A stretch of DNA of 33,254 nt from DTU089 sp002440045 (GCA_937885695.1 CALABP010000060.1:1-33254); one strand, 5' to 3'; shown: positions 16,532 to 23,467, numbered from the stretch's first letter. A program made the numbers and translations. Notes: generated by a model from the letters alone, not told the origin.

Positions 16532-16603
16532 CCGCCGCGATTAATCGGGTGTAAAATACCGACGGAAAATACTGCGTCGGTATTTGCGCCCTCTAATCGG
16601 CGG
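16532..16603 (-). promoter_or_regulatory. long hairpin between recX and rimO
   Basis: Plus-strand CCGCCG (16532-16537) plus ATTA (16540-16543) pairs with TAATCGGCGG (16594-16603); inside it AAATACCGACG (16554-16564) pairs with CGTCGGTATTT (16575-16585). The structure covers almost the whole recX-rimO gap. The inner hairpin read on the minus strand ends ATTTTAC, a weak T-run, so it may partly terminate or set a processing site between the two genes. Confidence 0.6.
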
Positions 16604-16606
16604 TAC

Positions 16607-17218
16607 TCAGAAATGCACTTCAAGGCCGCATTCCGAAAAAGCCGATTTAATATCGCCGAAGGAATAGCCCATTCTCATAAGCTTATTTATAAACCTTCGC
16701 TCTTCTTTTTCGGAAGTAAAGCCCGAGTCATATTTTGACCTTAACATTACTATAATACGCTTAACAGGCTCGTTGTCAAGAGTTTTAAGCGTATTCGACA
16801 CTATTTCGTCGCTTATTCCCTTAATTTTAAGCTCTGTTTTTATTCTTCGCAAGTCATATTTTTTGTTTTCATACAAATGTCTTGCATATTCGGCGGCAAA
16901 CTCTTCGTCGTTTAAATAGCCGTAAGAACGCACCTTTTCAATTGCGCGCCTTGACGCGCTTTCCGGGAACGTCTGCATAAGCCTTTTTAAAAGCTCTTTT
17001 TCGGCATACGCCCTTACGCCGAGAAGCCGCAGTGCTTTTTCATAAGCAGAGCGAAAGCCTGCCTCCTCTTTAAGGGCGGCAAGCTCTTCTTCTGAAATCT
17101 CCTGCCCCTGCCGATATCCCGTGCCGTACCAAAAATCGTCGTACAGGGTAAACGCATAGGCTCCGTCTATATAAACATGCTCTTTATTGCCGCTGCCGGG
17201 CTTTGACGTTACAATCAT
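16607..17218 (-). CDS. recX: regulatory protein RecX
   Basis: RecX binds RecA filaments and modulates RecA activity. The roughly 203-residue protein consists of the repeated three-helix modules of the family, with signature stretches ALRLLGVRAYAEKELLKRL, SYGYLNDEEFAAEY and IKTELKIKGISDEIV. I favour the ATG at 17216-17218, four bases after the recA stop; the longer start at 17242 overlaps recA. The adjacency to recA supports the call. Confidence 0.93.
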   Translation of the reverse strand: MIVTSKPGSGNKEHVYIDGAYAFTLYDDFWYGTGYRQGQEISEEELAALKEEAGFRSAYEKALRLLGVRAYAEKELLKRLMQTFPESASRRAIEKVRSYGYLNDEEFAAEYARHLYENKKYDLRRIKTELKIKGISDEIVSNTLKTLDNEPVKRIIVMLRSKYDSGFTSEKEERRFINKLMRMGYSFGDIKSAFSECGLEVHF

Positions 17219-17222
17219 AAAA

Positions 17223-18338
17223 TCAATCGTCGTCGACGGCAATATCTATTTTTGCGCGCGCTTTTTCTTTTGTTACAGGCTCCTGTGCGAAGCTTACTTC
17301 CGAAGGCTCTTTTCTTGCAACGGGATTTTTTGCGCTGATTGTTTCTTTAAGCTTTTCTCTTACCTTTGCGTCAAGCTCGCTTGAAAGCTCCGGGGTATTT
17401 TTAATATACTCCTTAACGTTATCTCTGCCCTGGCCTAAGCGCTGCTCGCCGTAGTAGAACCACGCGCCGCTCTTTCTTACTATATCCATTTTAACGGCAA
17501 GGTCCAGAATTTCGCCCTCACGCGAAATGCCCTGACCGTACATAATGTCAAATTCAGCCTCTTTAAACGGGGGCGAAACCTTGTTTTTAACAATTTTCGC
17601 ACGCGTTCTTGAACCTATAAACTCGTTGCCGGGGCCTTTAATCTGCTCAATTCTTCTGACGTCTATTCTGATTGTGGAATAGAATTTGAGCGCCCTGCCG
17701 CCCGTGGTAACTTCGGGGTTGCCGTAAACCACGCCGACTTTTTCGCGAAGCTGGTTTATGAATATTACAACGGTATTCGACTTTGAAATTGCGCCGGTAA
17801 GCTTTCTTAACGCCTGCGACATAAGCCTTGCGTGAAGGCCGACGTGCGAGTCGCCCATTTCGCCCTCAATTTCGGCTTTGGGAACAAGCGCCGCAACCGA
17901 GTCAACAACTATTACGTCAAGCGCGCCCGAGCGTGCAAGATATTCGGTAATTTCAAGCGCCTGCTCGCCGTCGTCGGGCTGAGAGACCAAAAGCGAGTCA
18001 ATATCAACGCCGAGAGCCGCGGCATAAACGGGGTCAAGAGCGTGCTCGGCGTCAATAAACGCCGCTTCGCCGCCCATTTTTTGAGCCTCGGCAACAACGT
18101 GAAGCGCAAGAGTTGTTTTGCCCGAGCTTTCGGGGCCGTAAATCTCAACTATTCTGCCGCGGGGAAGCCCGCCGATGCCTGTTGCGGCGTCAAGCGAAAC
18201 AGAACCCGTGGGAATTGCCTCTATATTTAAAGAGGGGTTTTCGCCGAGACGCATTATAGCGCCCTTTCCGAAATTTTTTTCTATCTGGCTTAGCGCCGTT
18301 TGAAGAGCTTTTGTTTTTTCTGCCGATTTTTCCGCCAT
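17223..18338 (-). CDS. recA: recombinase RecA
   Basis: RecA forms filaments on single-stranded DNA, catalyses strand exchange and triggers LexA self-cleavage. The 371 residues include Walker A GPESSGKT (68-75), the Walker B strand LDVIVVDSVAALVP, the DNA-binding loop region EKVGVVYGNPEVTTGGRALKF (in part GNPEVTTGGRALKF) and an acidic C-terminus ending DIAVDDD, as in most RecA. The start follows AAAGGGG. A promoter and an SOS-box candidate lie upstream, and recX, rimO, pgsA, cysS and yhbY follow on the same strand. Confidence 0.98.
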   Translation of the reverse strand: MAEKSAEKTKALQTALSQIEKNFGKGAIMRLGENPSLNIEAIPTGSVSLDAATGIGGLPRGRIVEIYGPESSGKTTLALHVVAEAQKMGGEAAFIDAEHALDPVYAAALGVDIDSLLVSQPDDGEQALEITEYLARSGALDVIVVDSVAALVPKAEIEGEMGDSHVGLHARLMSQALRKLTGAISKSNTVVIFINQLREKVGVVYGNPEVTTGGRALKFYSTIRIDVRRIEQIKGPGNEFIGSRTRAKIVKNKVSPPFKEAEFDIMYGQGISREGEILDLAVKMDIVRKSGAWFYYGEQRLGQGRDNVKEYIKNTPELSSELDAKVREKLKETISAKNPVARKEPSEVSFAQEPVTKEKARAKIDIAVDDD

Positions 18339-18363
18339 TGTGACCGATGACCCCTTTCTAAAG

Positions 18364-18377
18364 TGTACAAATGTTCG
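18364..18377 (-). promoter_or_regulatory. LexA/DinR SOS box candidate at recA
   Basis: The minus-strand sequence CGAACATTTGTACA resembles the Bacillus-type SOS box CGAACATATGTTCG: the GAAC half is perfect and the other half reads GTAC instead of GTTC. It lies 12-25 bases after the recA -10 box, close to the likely start of transcription, where repressor binding would block recA. Confidence 0.68.
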
Positions 18378-18388
18378 TCTTGGATATC

Positions 18389-18417
18389 ATTATATATTAT
18401 CCTCCCCGAAAAATCAA
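18389..18417 (-). promoter_or_regulatory. sigma-A-type promoter for recA
   Basis: Minus-strand TTGATT (18412-18417) and TATAAT (18389-18394) are separated by 17 bp. It should drive the recA-to-yhbY run. Confidence 0.8.
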
Positions 18418-18558
18418 GCGTTTTTTTAAAATATTTTCTTTCCGCCGCCGTTTTAAAAAAACACCGATTAAACCGAGCCTTCTCGCTTTTTTCATCTTAT
18501 TTTTACAGGCTTCGGCGTTTAAAGTTCTTAAAATTCGCAAAAAAACTTAAAAAAACTC

Positions 18559-18587
18559 TTGCAATTAGCCGTTAATAGTGGTATCAT
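18559..18587 (+). promoter_or_regulatory. sigma-A-type promoter for rpmB
   Basis: TTGCAA (18559-18564) and TATCAT (18582-18587) with 17 bp spacing precede a leader of about 70 nt and the rpmB start. The stretch between this promoter and the recA promoter (18418-18558) shows only AT-rich sequence. Confidence 0.68.
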
Positions 18588-18665
18588 ACCCTCGTTATCT
18601 TATGGGGTACGGTATTTCTGCCCCTGTTTGTGACTTTATTTATCCGTTAAAGGGAGGTGCAGAAA

Positions 18666-18854
18666 ATGGCAAAATGCGAGTTTTGCGGTAAAGATGTCTC
18701 TTTCGGCATCAAAGTTTCTCACTCACACAGACGTTCAAACAGAACCTGGAAGCCCAACGTAAAAAGAGTTAAGGCTGTTGTTAACGGTTCTCCCAAGAGA
18801 GTTTATGCATGCACTCGTTGCCTGCGCTCCGGTAAGGTTACCCGCGCTGTCTGA
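18666..18854 (+). CDS. rpmB: 50S ribosomal protein L28
   Basis: A 62-residue large-subunit protein beginning MAKCEFCGK. It has two CxxC pairs, CEFC near the N-terminus and CTRC near the C-terminus, so it is the zinc-binding (C+) form of L28. Conserved SFGIKVSHSHRRSNRTWKPN, of which the RSNRTWKPN part is the family hallmark, is present. The ATG at 18666 follows a near-perfect GGGAGGTG; the in-frame ATG nine bases earlier overlaps that site. It is a monocistronic gene between recA and the LRR protein. Confidence 0.97.
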   Translation: MAKCEFCGKDVSFGIKVSHSHRRSNRTWKPNVKRVKAVVNGSPKRVYACTRCLRSGKVTRAV

Positions 18855-18880
18855 GTACAAGTACAAAGCCAAGAGCTTAC

Positions 18881-18907
18881 AGCCGCGGCAATGCCGCGGC
18901 TTATTGT
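18881..18907 (+). terminator. hairpin after rpmB
   Basis: AGCCGCGG and CCGCGGCT form a strong 8-bp stem with loop CAATG, followed by only a weak T-stretch TTATTGT. Confidence 0.6.
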
Positions 18908-18935
18908 ACTTGTTAAATTTAATGTAATGTTATCT

Positions 18936-18965
18936 GTCGGCTTGCGCCGGCTTTTTTTATTTTGC
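18936..18965 (+). terminator. intrinsic terminator downstream of rpmB
   Basis: GTCGGC (18936-18941) pairs with GCCGGC (18946-18951) with loop TTGC and is followed by seven T and then ATTTT. It is the more canonical of the two rpmB hairpins. Confidence 0.8.
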
Positions 18966-18977
18966 TTTTTTTCGGTG

Positions 18978-19006
18978 TTGCGCCGCGCATTATTATGATG
19001 TATAAT
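18978..19006 (+). promoter_or_regulatory. putative promoter for LRR-dockerin gene
   Basis: TTGCGC (18978-18983) and a perfect TATAAT (19001-19006) are 17 bp apart, about 44 bases before the chosen start codon. The -35 box is a poor match. Confidence 0.55.
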
Positions 19007-19049
19007 AAATGAAACGATATTGATTTTAACGGAAACGGAAGTGATACGA

Positions 19050-20450
19050 ATGGGGCACAATCCTCTTCTTTCAATGCTCCTTGCGGCAATTACGTTTGTT
19101 TTTTCGTGTATTCCGGGTGTAGCCTTTAAAGACAACAACTCTTACGCCGCCGAAAGCGCGTCCTCGAAAACGCCCGTTTATTCGCTTGAATCCGAATTTT
19201 CATACAGAATGAAGCCCGACGGCACGCTTGCCGTTTTAAAATACAACGGAAGCGCCGAAAACGTTACCGTTCCCGCCGCCGCAAAGGGCGCGGCTGTAAC
19301 CGAAATCGCAGACAAAGCGTTCGCTTTTAATCACACGGTTAAAACCGTTTTTATTCCTGCGGGCATTACTTCTGTGGGAACAGCCGTGTTCTATCTGTGC
19401 GACAGCCTTGACGAAATAACGGTCGCCCCCGAAAACGCGCACTATTCCTCTGAAGACGGCGTTCTTTACAACAAGGCAAAAACAAAGCTTGTCGCTTTCC
19501 CCGGGAAAAGAAGCGGCGCGTTTACCGTTCCGAAAACCGTTACCGAAATTCTTGATTACGCCTTTGACCACTGCTATAAACTCACATCGGTCAATATGTA
19601 TAACTCCGTTACAAAAATCGGCAATCACGCGTTTTCGTTCTGCTGGAATCTTTCAACAATCCGCTTAAGCGACAGACTTCTTTCTTTGGGCGACGAGGCG
19701 CTTTCGCACTGCGACGACCTCACCGAAATACATCTTCCCGCAACGCTTGAATATATAGGGCGCGACGCCGTTTTGGGGCTTGTCACCTCCGACAGCACAA
19801 AAGAATATTATTTTATCGACGGCATTTATTGCGTAAAGGGTACATATTCTTACAGCTATTGTGAAAATCTCGGCGTAACCGTCTCGCAGGATATTAGGAC
19901 CGTTACCGATATCGACTCGGGCGTTTTTATAACAGACCCCGAAAACACGCTCCCCCGCGGCGCGGATATTTCGGTTAAGGCTTTAAAAGACAGTGCCGAC
20001 AGCTACGGCTTTAAAAATGTTTCATCTTTTACGGCTTTTGACGTTTCTTTGACAAACAACGGCAAAAGCTACACGCACCAAACGCCTCTCAGAATAAACT
20101 TTAACGGCGCAGTTAAGCAAAATATTGATGTTTCGCTTAAAACATACGCTTTAAAAGACGGCAATCCCACTCTAATTTTCCGCAATCCGCAAAGCTTTGA
20201 GCTTTCTGCCGACATTTCAAAAAGCACGCGCTTTTTATTCGTTTCATACGGCGCGCCCACGGTTAAATACGACATTGACGGCGACGGCACAGTTACGACA
20301 TTCGACGCGCTTTGCTCGCTTTGCGCCTGCCTTGATATTCTTGATTTAAGCGAAGAAAGGCTTTTGGCGTGCGATGCCGACGGCGACGGCAAAATCACAA
20401 CCGCGGACGCAATGAAAATTTTAAGAGTCGCTCTTGAAATAGACGTTTGA
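19050..20450 (+). CDS. secreted BspA-type leucine-rich repeat protein with dockerin
   Basis: A 466-residue predicted extracellular protein. Residues 1-35 look like a signal peptide (LLSMLLAAITFVFSCIPGVAF, hydrophobic part SMLLAAITFVFSCIPG). Residues about 60-260 contain several BspA/LRR_5 repeats, seen as recurring patterns such as VTEIADKAFAFN, VTEILDYAFDHCYKLTSV and VTKIGNHAFSFCWNLSTI. A middle region of about 130 residues is unassigned. The last 59 residues are a dockerin type I domain: two calcium loops DIDGDGTVTTFD and DADGDGKITTAD, each followed by a helix. Dockerins bind cohesins on scaffoldin or cell-surface proteins, so this LRR protein may be attached to a cellulosome-like complex. 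No enzyme domain is visible; LRR_5 proteins often mediate adhesion. The start was chosen at ATG 19050 because of GGAAGTG upstream and the signal peptide. Confidence 0.88.
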   Translation: MGHNPLLSMLLAAITFVFSCIPGVAFKDNNSYAAESASSKTPVYSLESEFSYRMKPDGTLAVLKYNGSAENVTVPAAAKGAAVTEIADKAFAFNHTVKTVFIPAGITSVGTAVFYLCDSLDEITVAPENAHYSSEDGVLYNKAKTKLVAFPGKRSGAFTVPKTVTEILDYAFDHCYKLTSVNMYNSVTKIGNHAFSFCWNLSTIRLSDRLLSLGDEALSHCDDLTEIHLPATLEYIGRDAVLGLVTSDSTKEYYFIDGIYCVKGTYSYSYCENLGVTVSQDIRTVTDIDSGVFITDPENTLPRGADISVKALKDSADSYGFKNVSSFTAFDVSLTNNGKSYTHQTPLRINFNGAVKQNIDVSLKTYALKDGNPTLIFRNPQSFELSADISKSTRFLFVSYGAPTVKYDIDGDGTVTTFDALCSLCACLDILDLSEERLLACDADGDGKITTADAMKILRVALEIDV

Positions 20451-20470
20451 CGCCGCATTTACTTAAGCAC

Positions 20471-20505
20471 AAGAAGGCCGAACTCAGTACGGGTTCGACC
20501 TTCTT
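20471..20505 (+). terminator. hairpin after LRR-dockerin gene
   Basis: AAGAAGG pairs with CCTTCTT, with an inner GAAC/GTTC stem; the loop region carries CGAACTCAGTACGG (20479-20492), shared with the hairpin near position 50. A short TATTCTTT tail follows. Confidence 0.72.
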
Positions 20506-20522
20506 ATTCTTTAAAAACATAT

Positions 20523-20565
20523 CCGCAGACGAAGCTTTAAAAAACTTCGCCTGCGGTTTTTGTTT
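20523..20565 (+). terminator. intrinsic terminator
   Basis: CCGCAGaCGAAG pairs with CTTCGcCTGCGG and is followed by TTTTTGTTT. It is the strongest canonical terminator downstream of the dockerin gene. Confidence 0.85.
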
Positions 20566-20583
20566 GCAGTAAACTGCATTTTT

Positions 20584-20646
20584 GCGCCCTTAAGGGGATA
20601 AAATTTGAAAAAAATTCAAATTATGTCCCCTTAAGGGGCGTTTTTT
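20584..20646 (+). repeat. long near-perfect inverted repeat with T-run
   Basis: GCGCCCTTAAGGGGA at the left (20584-20598) and TCCCCTTAAGGGGCG at the right (20626-20640) are nearly complementary; AATTTGAA/TTCAAATT extends the stem towards a short A-rich loop, leaving a small internal loop. Each arm contains the smaller palindrome CCCCTTAAGGGG or close to it. T6 follows, so it may be a third terminator, or a small mobile palindrome. Confidence 0.7.
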
Positions 20647-20710
20647 CAACCCGGACGAAGCGGAAGCCGCATTCAAAGCCCTCTCTTTCCGTTTGTTTTT
20701 GCTTTTGCCA

Positions 20711-20742
20711 AAAAAACGGCGGCGCAGAAATTCCGCGCCGCC
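20711..20742 (-). terminator. terminator of SASP gene
   Basis: On the minus strand GGCGGCGC pairs with GCGCCGCC across a 9-nt loop and is followed by GTTTTTT. It lies about 30 bases after the SASP stop. Confidence 0.88.
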
Positions 20743-20774
20743 TTGATGCGATAAAGTTACAGTTTTATAAAAAT

Positions 20775-20966
20775 TTATTTCATACCGTCTTCATAGGCTT
20801 TTATCATCTTTTTTACCATCTGGCCGCCTACAGAGCCTGCCTGACGGGACGTAAGGTCGCCGTTGTAGCCCTGCTTAAGATTAACGCCTACCTCAGAAGC
20901 AGCCTCCATCTTAAACTTGTTAAGAGCTTCCTTTGCTTCGGGTACGAGGTTCTTATTTGTTGACAT
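20775..20966 (-). CDS. alpha/beta-type small acid-soluble spore protein
   Basis: A 63-residue spore protein that coats and protects DNA in the dormant spore. It carries the family pattern: EALNKFKMEAASEVGV includes the germination protease cleavage region (here SEVGV), and DLTSRQAGSVGGQMVKKMI is the second conserved block. Length is typical of the short clostridial forms. A strong AAGGAG site precedes the start. It should be made in the forespore under sigma-G, but I could not identify a clear sigma-G promoter in the AT-rich upstream sequence. Its presence says the organism makes or descends from makers of endospores. Confidence 0.95.
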   Translation of the reverse strand: MSTNKNLVPEAKEALNKFKMEAASEVGVNLKQGYNGDLTSRQAGSVGGQMVKKMIKAYEDGMK

Positions 20967-21140
20967 TCTTTTCCACTCCTTCTCGAATTAATTTCTTTTG
21001 CGTTTGCAATCATATTATTTATCGCTTTTAAAAAAATATTATTTTTATCTTCTGACAAAGTTTGTCAATATAAAAGCTGACGGCTTTTATTTTTAAATTC
21101 CGTCCTCTCGCGTCTTTAAACAATTAATATTTTCAATCTA

Positions 21141-21170
21141 TTGACTTAGTTTTAAGATAAAGTGTATAAT
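21141..21170 (+). promoter_or_regulatory. sigma-A-type promoter for MNT/HEPN pair
   Basis: TTGACT (21141-21146) and TATAAT (21165-21170) are 18 bp apart, 39 bases before the start codon, which has a strong GGAGGTG site. No operator-like palindrome was evident next to it. Confidence 0.75.
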
Positions 21171-21209
21171 ACAAACAGAAAGAGACGAACATAAAACGGA
21201 GGTGTCGTT

Positions 21210-21551
21210 ATGTGTACAAAAAGCCAATTATCTGCCGTTACAAGCGAAGTGGTTGAAAAAGCAAAAGCCGTTTTCGGCGAAAAGCTTGCGGCTGTCATTC
21301 TTTACGGCTCTTATGCCCGCGGCGACTTCAACGACGAATCCGATATAGACATTATGATTATCGCAGATATATCGGTATCCGAAATTTCAAAACTGAACAG
21401 ATATTTTTCGGATTATTCCGTTGATATTGATTTGGAAAACGACGTTGTTCTTTCTGTCGCGGTTCAAGATAAGGCAACCTTTGACAGATATAAAAGCTCA
21501 AATCCCTTCTTTAAAAATATCGAAAGAGAAGGAGTGGATTTGGTTGCCTGA
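21210..21551 (+). CDS. MNT-type minimal nucleotidyltransferase (antitoxin MntA-like)
   Basis: A 113-residue DNA polymerase beta-like nucleotidyltransferase. The active site GSYARGDFNDESDID (Gly33, Ser34, Asp45, Asp47) fits the family pattern GSx10DxD exactly, and a third acidic residue is available around 72-78. In type VII toxin-antitoxin systems MntA AMPylates its HEPN partner and neutralises it. The gene is followed with overlap by a HEPN-domain gene, the diagnostic pairing. Other MNT proteins have unknown substrates, so the toxin-antitoxin role is inferred from context. A dedicated strong promoter precedes it. Confidence 0.88.
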   Translation: MCTKSQLSAVTSEVVEKAKAVFGEKLAAVILYGSYARGDFNDESDIDIMIIADISVSEISKLNRYFSDYSVDIDLENDVVLSVAVQDKATFDRYKSSNPFFKNIEREGVDLVA

Positions 21552-21942
21552 TTCAAATTCAGCGCTTGCACTTTTCAGAATTGAAAAAGCAAAAGATTGT
21601 TTAAAAGCATCAGAGGTTCTTCTTCGCGACGGATTATACGCCGACAGCGCCAACCGCTCATATTATGCGATTTTTCATTCGGTTAATGCTCTTTGTGCAA
21701 CGAGAGGTGTCGGTTACAAAAAGCATTCCGGGGTACTTTCAGACTTCTACCTTAATTATATAAAACCCGGTTTAATTGAAAAAGAATATGCTAAAATTGC
21801 AAAAAGCGCTTTTTCTGTCAGAACACAAAGCGACTATTCGGACTTTTATGTCGTTTCAAAAGCCGATGTAATTGAACAATACGAAAACGCCGTCCTTTTT
21901 GTCAGCAGAATTGAAAAATTTATTAATTCAATAAACAGCTGA
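21544..21942 (+). CDS. HEPN-domain protein (toxin HepT-like partner)
   Basis: A 132-residue all-helical HEPN protein (PF05168-like). The motif RSYYAIFH (Arg38 to His45) fits the Rx4-6H active-site pattern of HEPN ribonucleases, and KKHSGVLSDF follows as in this subfamily. The start is the TTG at 21544-21546, with GAAGGAG ten bases upstream inside the MNT gene, giving an 8-base overlap; longer readings of this frame only shadow the MNT gene. HEPN partners of MNT proteins can act as RNases that stop growth when unmodified. An alternative is a non-toxic nucleotidyltransferase substrate-binding subunit. Confidence 0.85.
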   Translation: MPDSNSALALFRIEKAKDCLKASEVLLRDGLYADSANRSYYAIFHSVNALCATRGVGYKKHSGVLSDFYLNYIKPGLIEKEYAKIAKSAFSVRTQSDYSDFYVVSKADVIEQYENAVLFVSRIEKFINSINS

Positions 21943-21981
21943 TTTTTCTGCGCTTAATACCGTCAAAAAAACCGCCGAAAA

Positions 21982-21998
21982 CGGGCGCAAAGCGCCCG
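21982..21998 (+). terminator. hairpin after HEPN gene
   Basis: CGGGCGC-AAA-GCGCCCG is a perfect 7-bp hairpin without a T-run. It lies directly ahead of the leuS-operon promoter and may partly insulate it. Confidence 0.45.
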
Positions 21999-22004
21999 CC
22001 GCTA

Positions 22005-22033
22005 TTGACTTTGAAGAAAAAGTTTTATATAAT
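22005..22033 (+). promoter_or_regulatory. sigma-A-type promoter for T-box operon
   Basis: TTGACT (22005-22010) and TATAAT (22028-22033) are 17 bp apart, placing the transcript start near 22040, just ahead of the T-box leader. Confidence 0.82.
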
Positions 22034-22039
22034 GGCTTA

Positions 22040-22274
22040 TATATTTAAAGACTGTGACGGAAAAAAAGACCCTTTTCTTCCTTTTAAGAGAGCAGCCGGT
22101 CGGTGCGAGGCTGCAAAGAAACGGGTGTATAGCTCGTTCCCGAGTCCCGTTTGCGAAAAAAGTAGTGAACGGCGTGCGCCGCGTTAAGGCTTAATAAGGG
22201 TGCTTTTTGCACCGAAGTCGGGTGGTACCGCGAAAAAATTTCGTCCCAACAGCAAACGCTGTCGGGATTTTTTT
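22040..22274 (+). promoter_or_regulatory. T-box riboswitch (tRNA-Leu-responsive) with terminator
   Basis: The leader has the conserved T-box sequence GGGTGGTACCGCG (22220-22232). Its bulge reads UGGU (22223-22226), which would pair with an uncharged tRNA ending ACCA; leucine tRNAs have discriminator A, as the tRNA in this window does. Upstream, GCAGCC (22092-22097) pairs with GGCTGC (22109-22114) in stem I. CTC at 22133-22135 is a possible leucine specifier, but it can also pair with CGAG at 22141-22144, so this reading is uncertain. The terminator is TCCCAACAGC/GCTGTCGGGA (22244-22267) with seven T. Leucine is assigned mainly because leuS is in the operon. Uncharged tRNA should stop termination. 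Confidence 0.92.
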
Positions 22275-22289
22275 ATAGGGGGTGTTTTT

Positions 22290-22892
22290 TTGAGCCGAAT
22301 CGCGATATACGGCGGTTCTTTTGACCCGCCGCACAACGGGCACAAAAGGCTCTGCGAAAACCTTTTTGAAGCGGCAAACGTCGAAAAAGCAATAATAATC
22401 CCCGCGCACTCGTCGCCGTTTAAAAACGGCTGTGAGGCATCGGACCGTGACCGTCTTTTTATGTGCCGCCGCGCTTTTTTTGAAAAGAATTTTGAAATAA
22501 GCGATTTTGAACTTAACCGCGGCGGAAAAAGCTATACCTTTGACACCGTTTTTGCGTTTAAAAACGCTCACCCGAACGATGAAATTTTTCTTTTTATGGG
22601 CGACGATATGTTTTTGTCGCTTGACAGATGGTACAAATCAAAAGAGCTTTTAACGCTTTGCACCCCCGTTGCCGCCTGCAGGACGGCGGACAGACGCTTT
22701 TTTTCGGATATGCGCGATTTTGCAGAAAACACACTGGGACTTTCCCCTGACCGCTATATTCTTTCATACAGCGAGCCGTTTGAAATAAGCTCCACAAAAA
22801 TAAGGGAGCTTATTAAAGAAAATAAAGACGTCAAAGAATTTTTGTCACCGGAAGTATACAAATATATAAAAGAAAGGAACATCTACAAATGA
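22290..22892 (+). CDS. nadD: nicotinate-nucleotide adenylyltransferase
   Basis: NadD joins nicotinate mononucleotide and ATP into deamido-NAD. The 200-residue protein begins with IAIYGGSFDPPHNGH, whose HNGH (residues 15-18) is the nucleotidyl-transferase HxGH motif, and has ISSTKIRE near the C-terminus, the second ATP-binding signature. The start is TTG 22290-22292, seven bases after AGGGGG; no ATG fits the conserved N-terminus and longer readings run into the T-box terminator. The rare start codon may limit translation. It is the first gene of the T-box operon and its stop overlaps the yqeK start (ATGA). Confidence 0.94.
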   Translation: MSRIAIYGGSFDPPHNGHKRLCENLFEAANVEKAIIIPAHSSPFKNGCEASDRDRLFMCRRAFFEKNFEISDFELNRGGKSYTFDTVFAFKNAHPNDEIFLFMGDDMFLSLDRWYKSKELLTLCTPVAACRTADRRFFSDMRDFAENTLGLSPDRYILSYSEPFEISSTKIRELIKENKDVKEFLSPEVYKYIKERNIYK

Positions 22893-23467
22893 CCGACGAC
22901 GCACGTTTTAAAGAAATTATAAAAGAACGCCTGACAGAACGGCGGTATAATCACTCGCTGTGCGTTGCAGACTCTGCAAAAAGTCTTGCAAAAAAATACG
23001 GCGCAGACGAAAACAAAGCTTATACCGCGGGGCTTTTGCACGATGTTTTTAAAGACGCAAAAAAAGAAGAGCAGCTTGCCTACATCGCAGAAAACAACAT
23101 AGAGCTTTCAAAAACCGAGCTTCACACGCCGAAGCTTTATCACGCAATTTGCGGGGCACACTATATAGAGCACACGCTCGGCGTTTGCGACCCCGAAATT
23201 ATCAGCGCGGTGCGCTATCACACAACGGGCAGAGGCGGAATGCCGCTTCTTGAGAAAGTGCTTTTCGTTGCGGATTATATCAGCGCCGACAGAACATACC
23301 CGGGTGTTGACGTTATGCGCGAAAAAGCCGAACGCTCGCTTGACGAAGCAATTGTTTACGGTATAGCTTTTACCGTTAAAGAGCTTATAGACGAAGGAAA
23401 ATGTGTCCATACGGACACCGTTAACGCCTATAACGACGCAATACTTGAAATGAAAGGAAGGCTATGA
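22889..23467 (+). CDS. yqeK: HD-domain nucleotide hydrolase YqeK
   Basis: A 192-residue HD-superfamily phosphohydrolase. HSLCVADSA and GLLHDVFKD supply His and His-Asp ligands, and later conserved His residues lie in HAICGAHY and VRYHTTGR. YqeK proteins hydrolyse diadenosine tetraphosphate symmetrically to ADP, as shown for Firmicutes members. The nadD-yqeK-rsfS order is a widespread Firmicutes arrangement. Four-base overlaps with both neighbours indicate coupled translation. Confidence 0.92.
   Translation: MTDDARFKEIIKERLTERRYNHSLCVADSAKSLAKKYGADENKAYTAGLLHDVFKDAKKEEQLAYIAENNIELSKTELHTPKLYHAICGAHYIEHTLGVCDPEIISAVRYHTTGRGGMPLLEKVLFVADYISADRTYPGVDVMREKAERSLDEAIVYGIAFTVKELIDEGKCVHTDTVNAYNDAILEMKGRL

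Noticed and set aside
22005..22187. 60-codon plus-strand frame before nadD
   Set aside because: It overlaps the promoter and T-box leader; no ribosome site or conserved sequence is seen.
22040..22274. Independent riboswitch for NAD in front of nadD
   Set aside because: The GGGTGGTACCGCG core, UGGU bulge and terminator identify a T-box, and leuS is in the operon.
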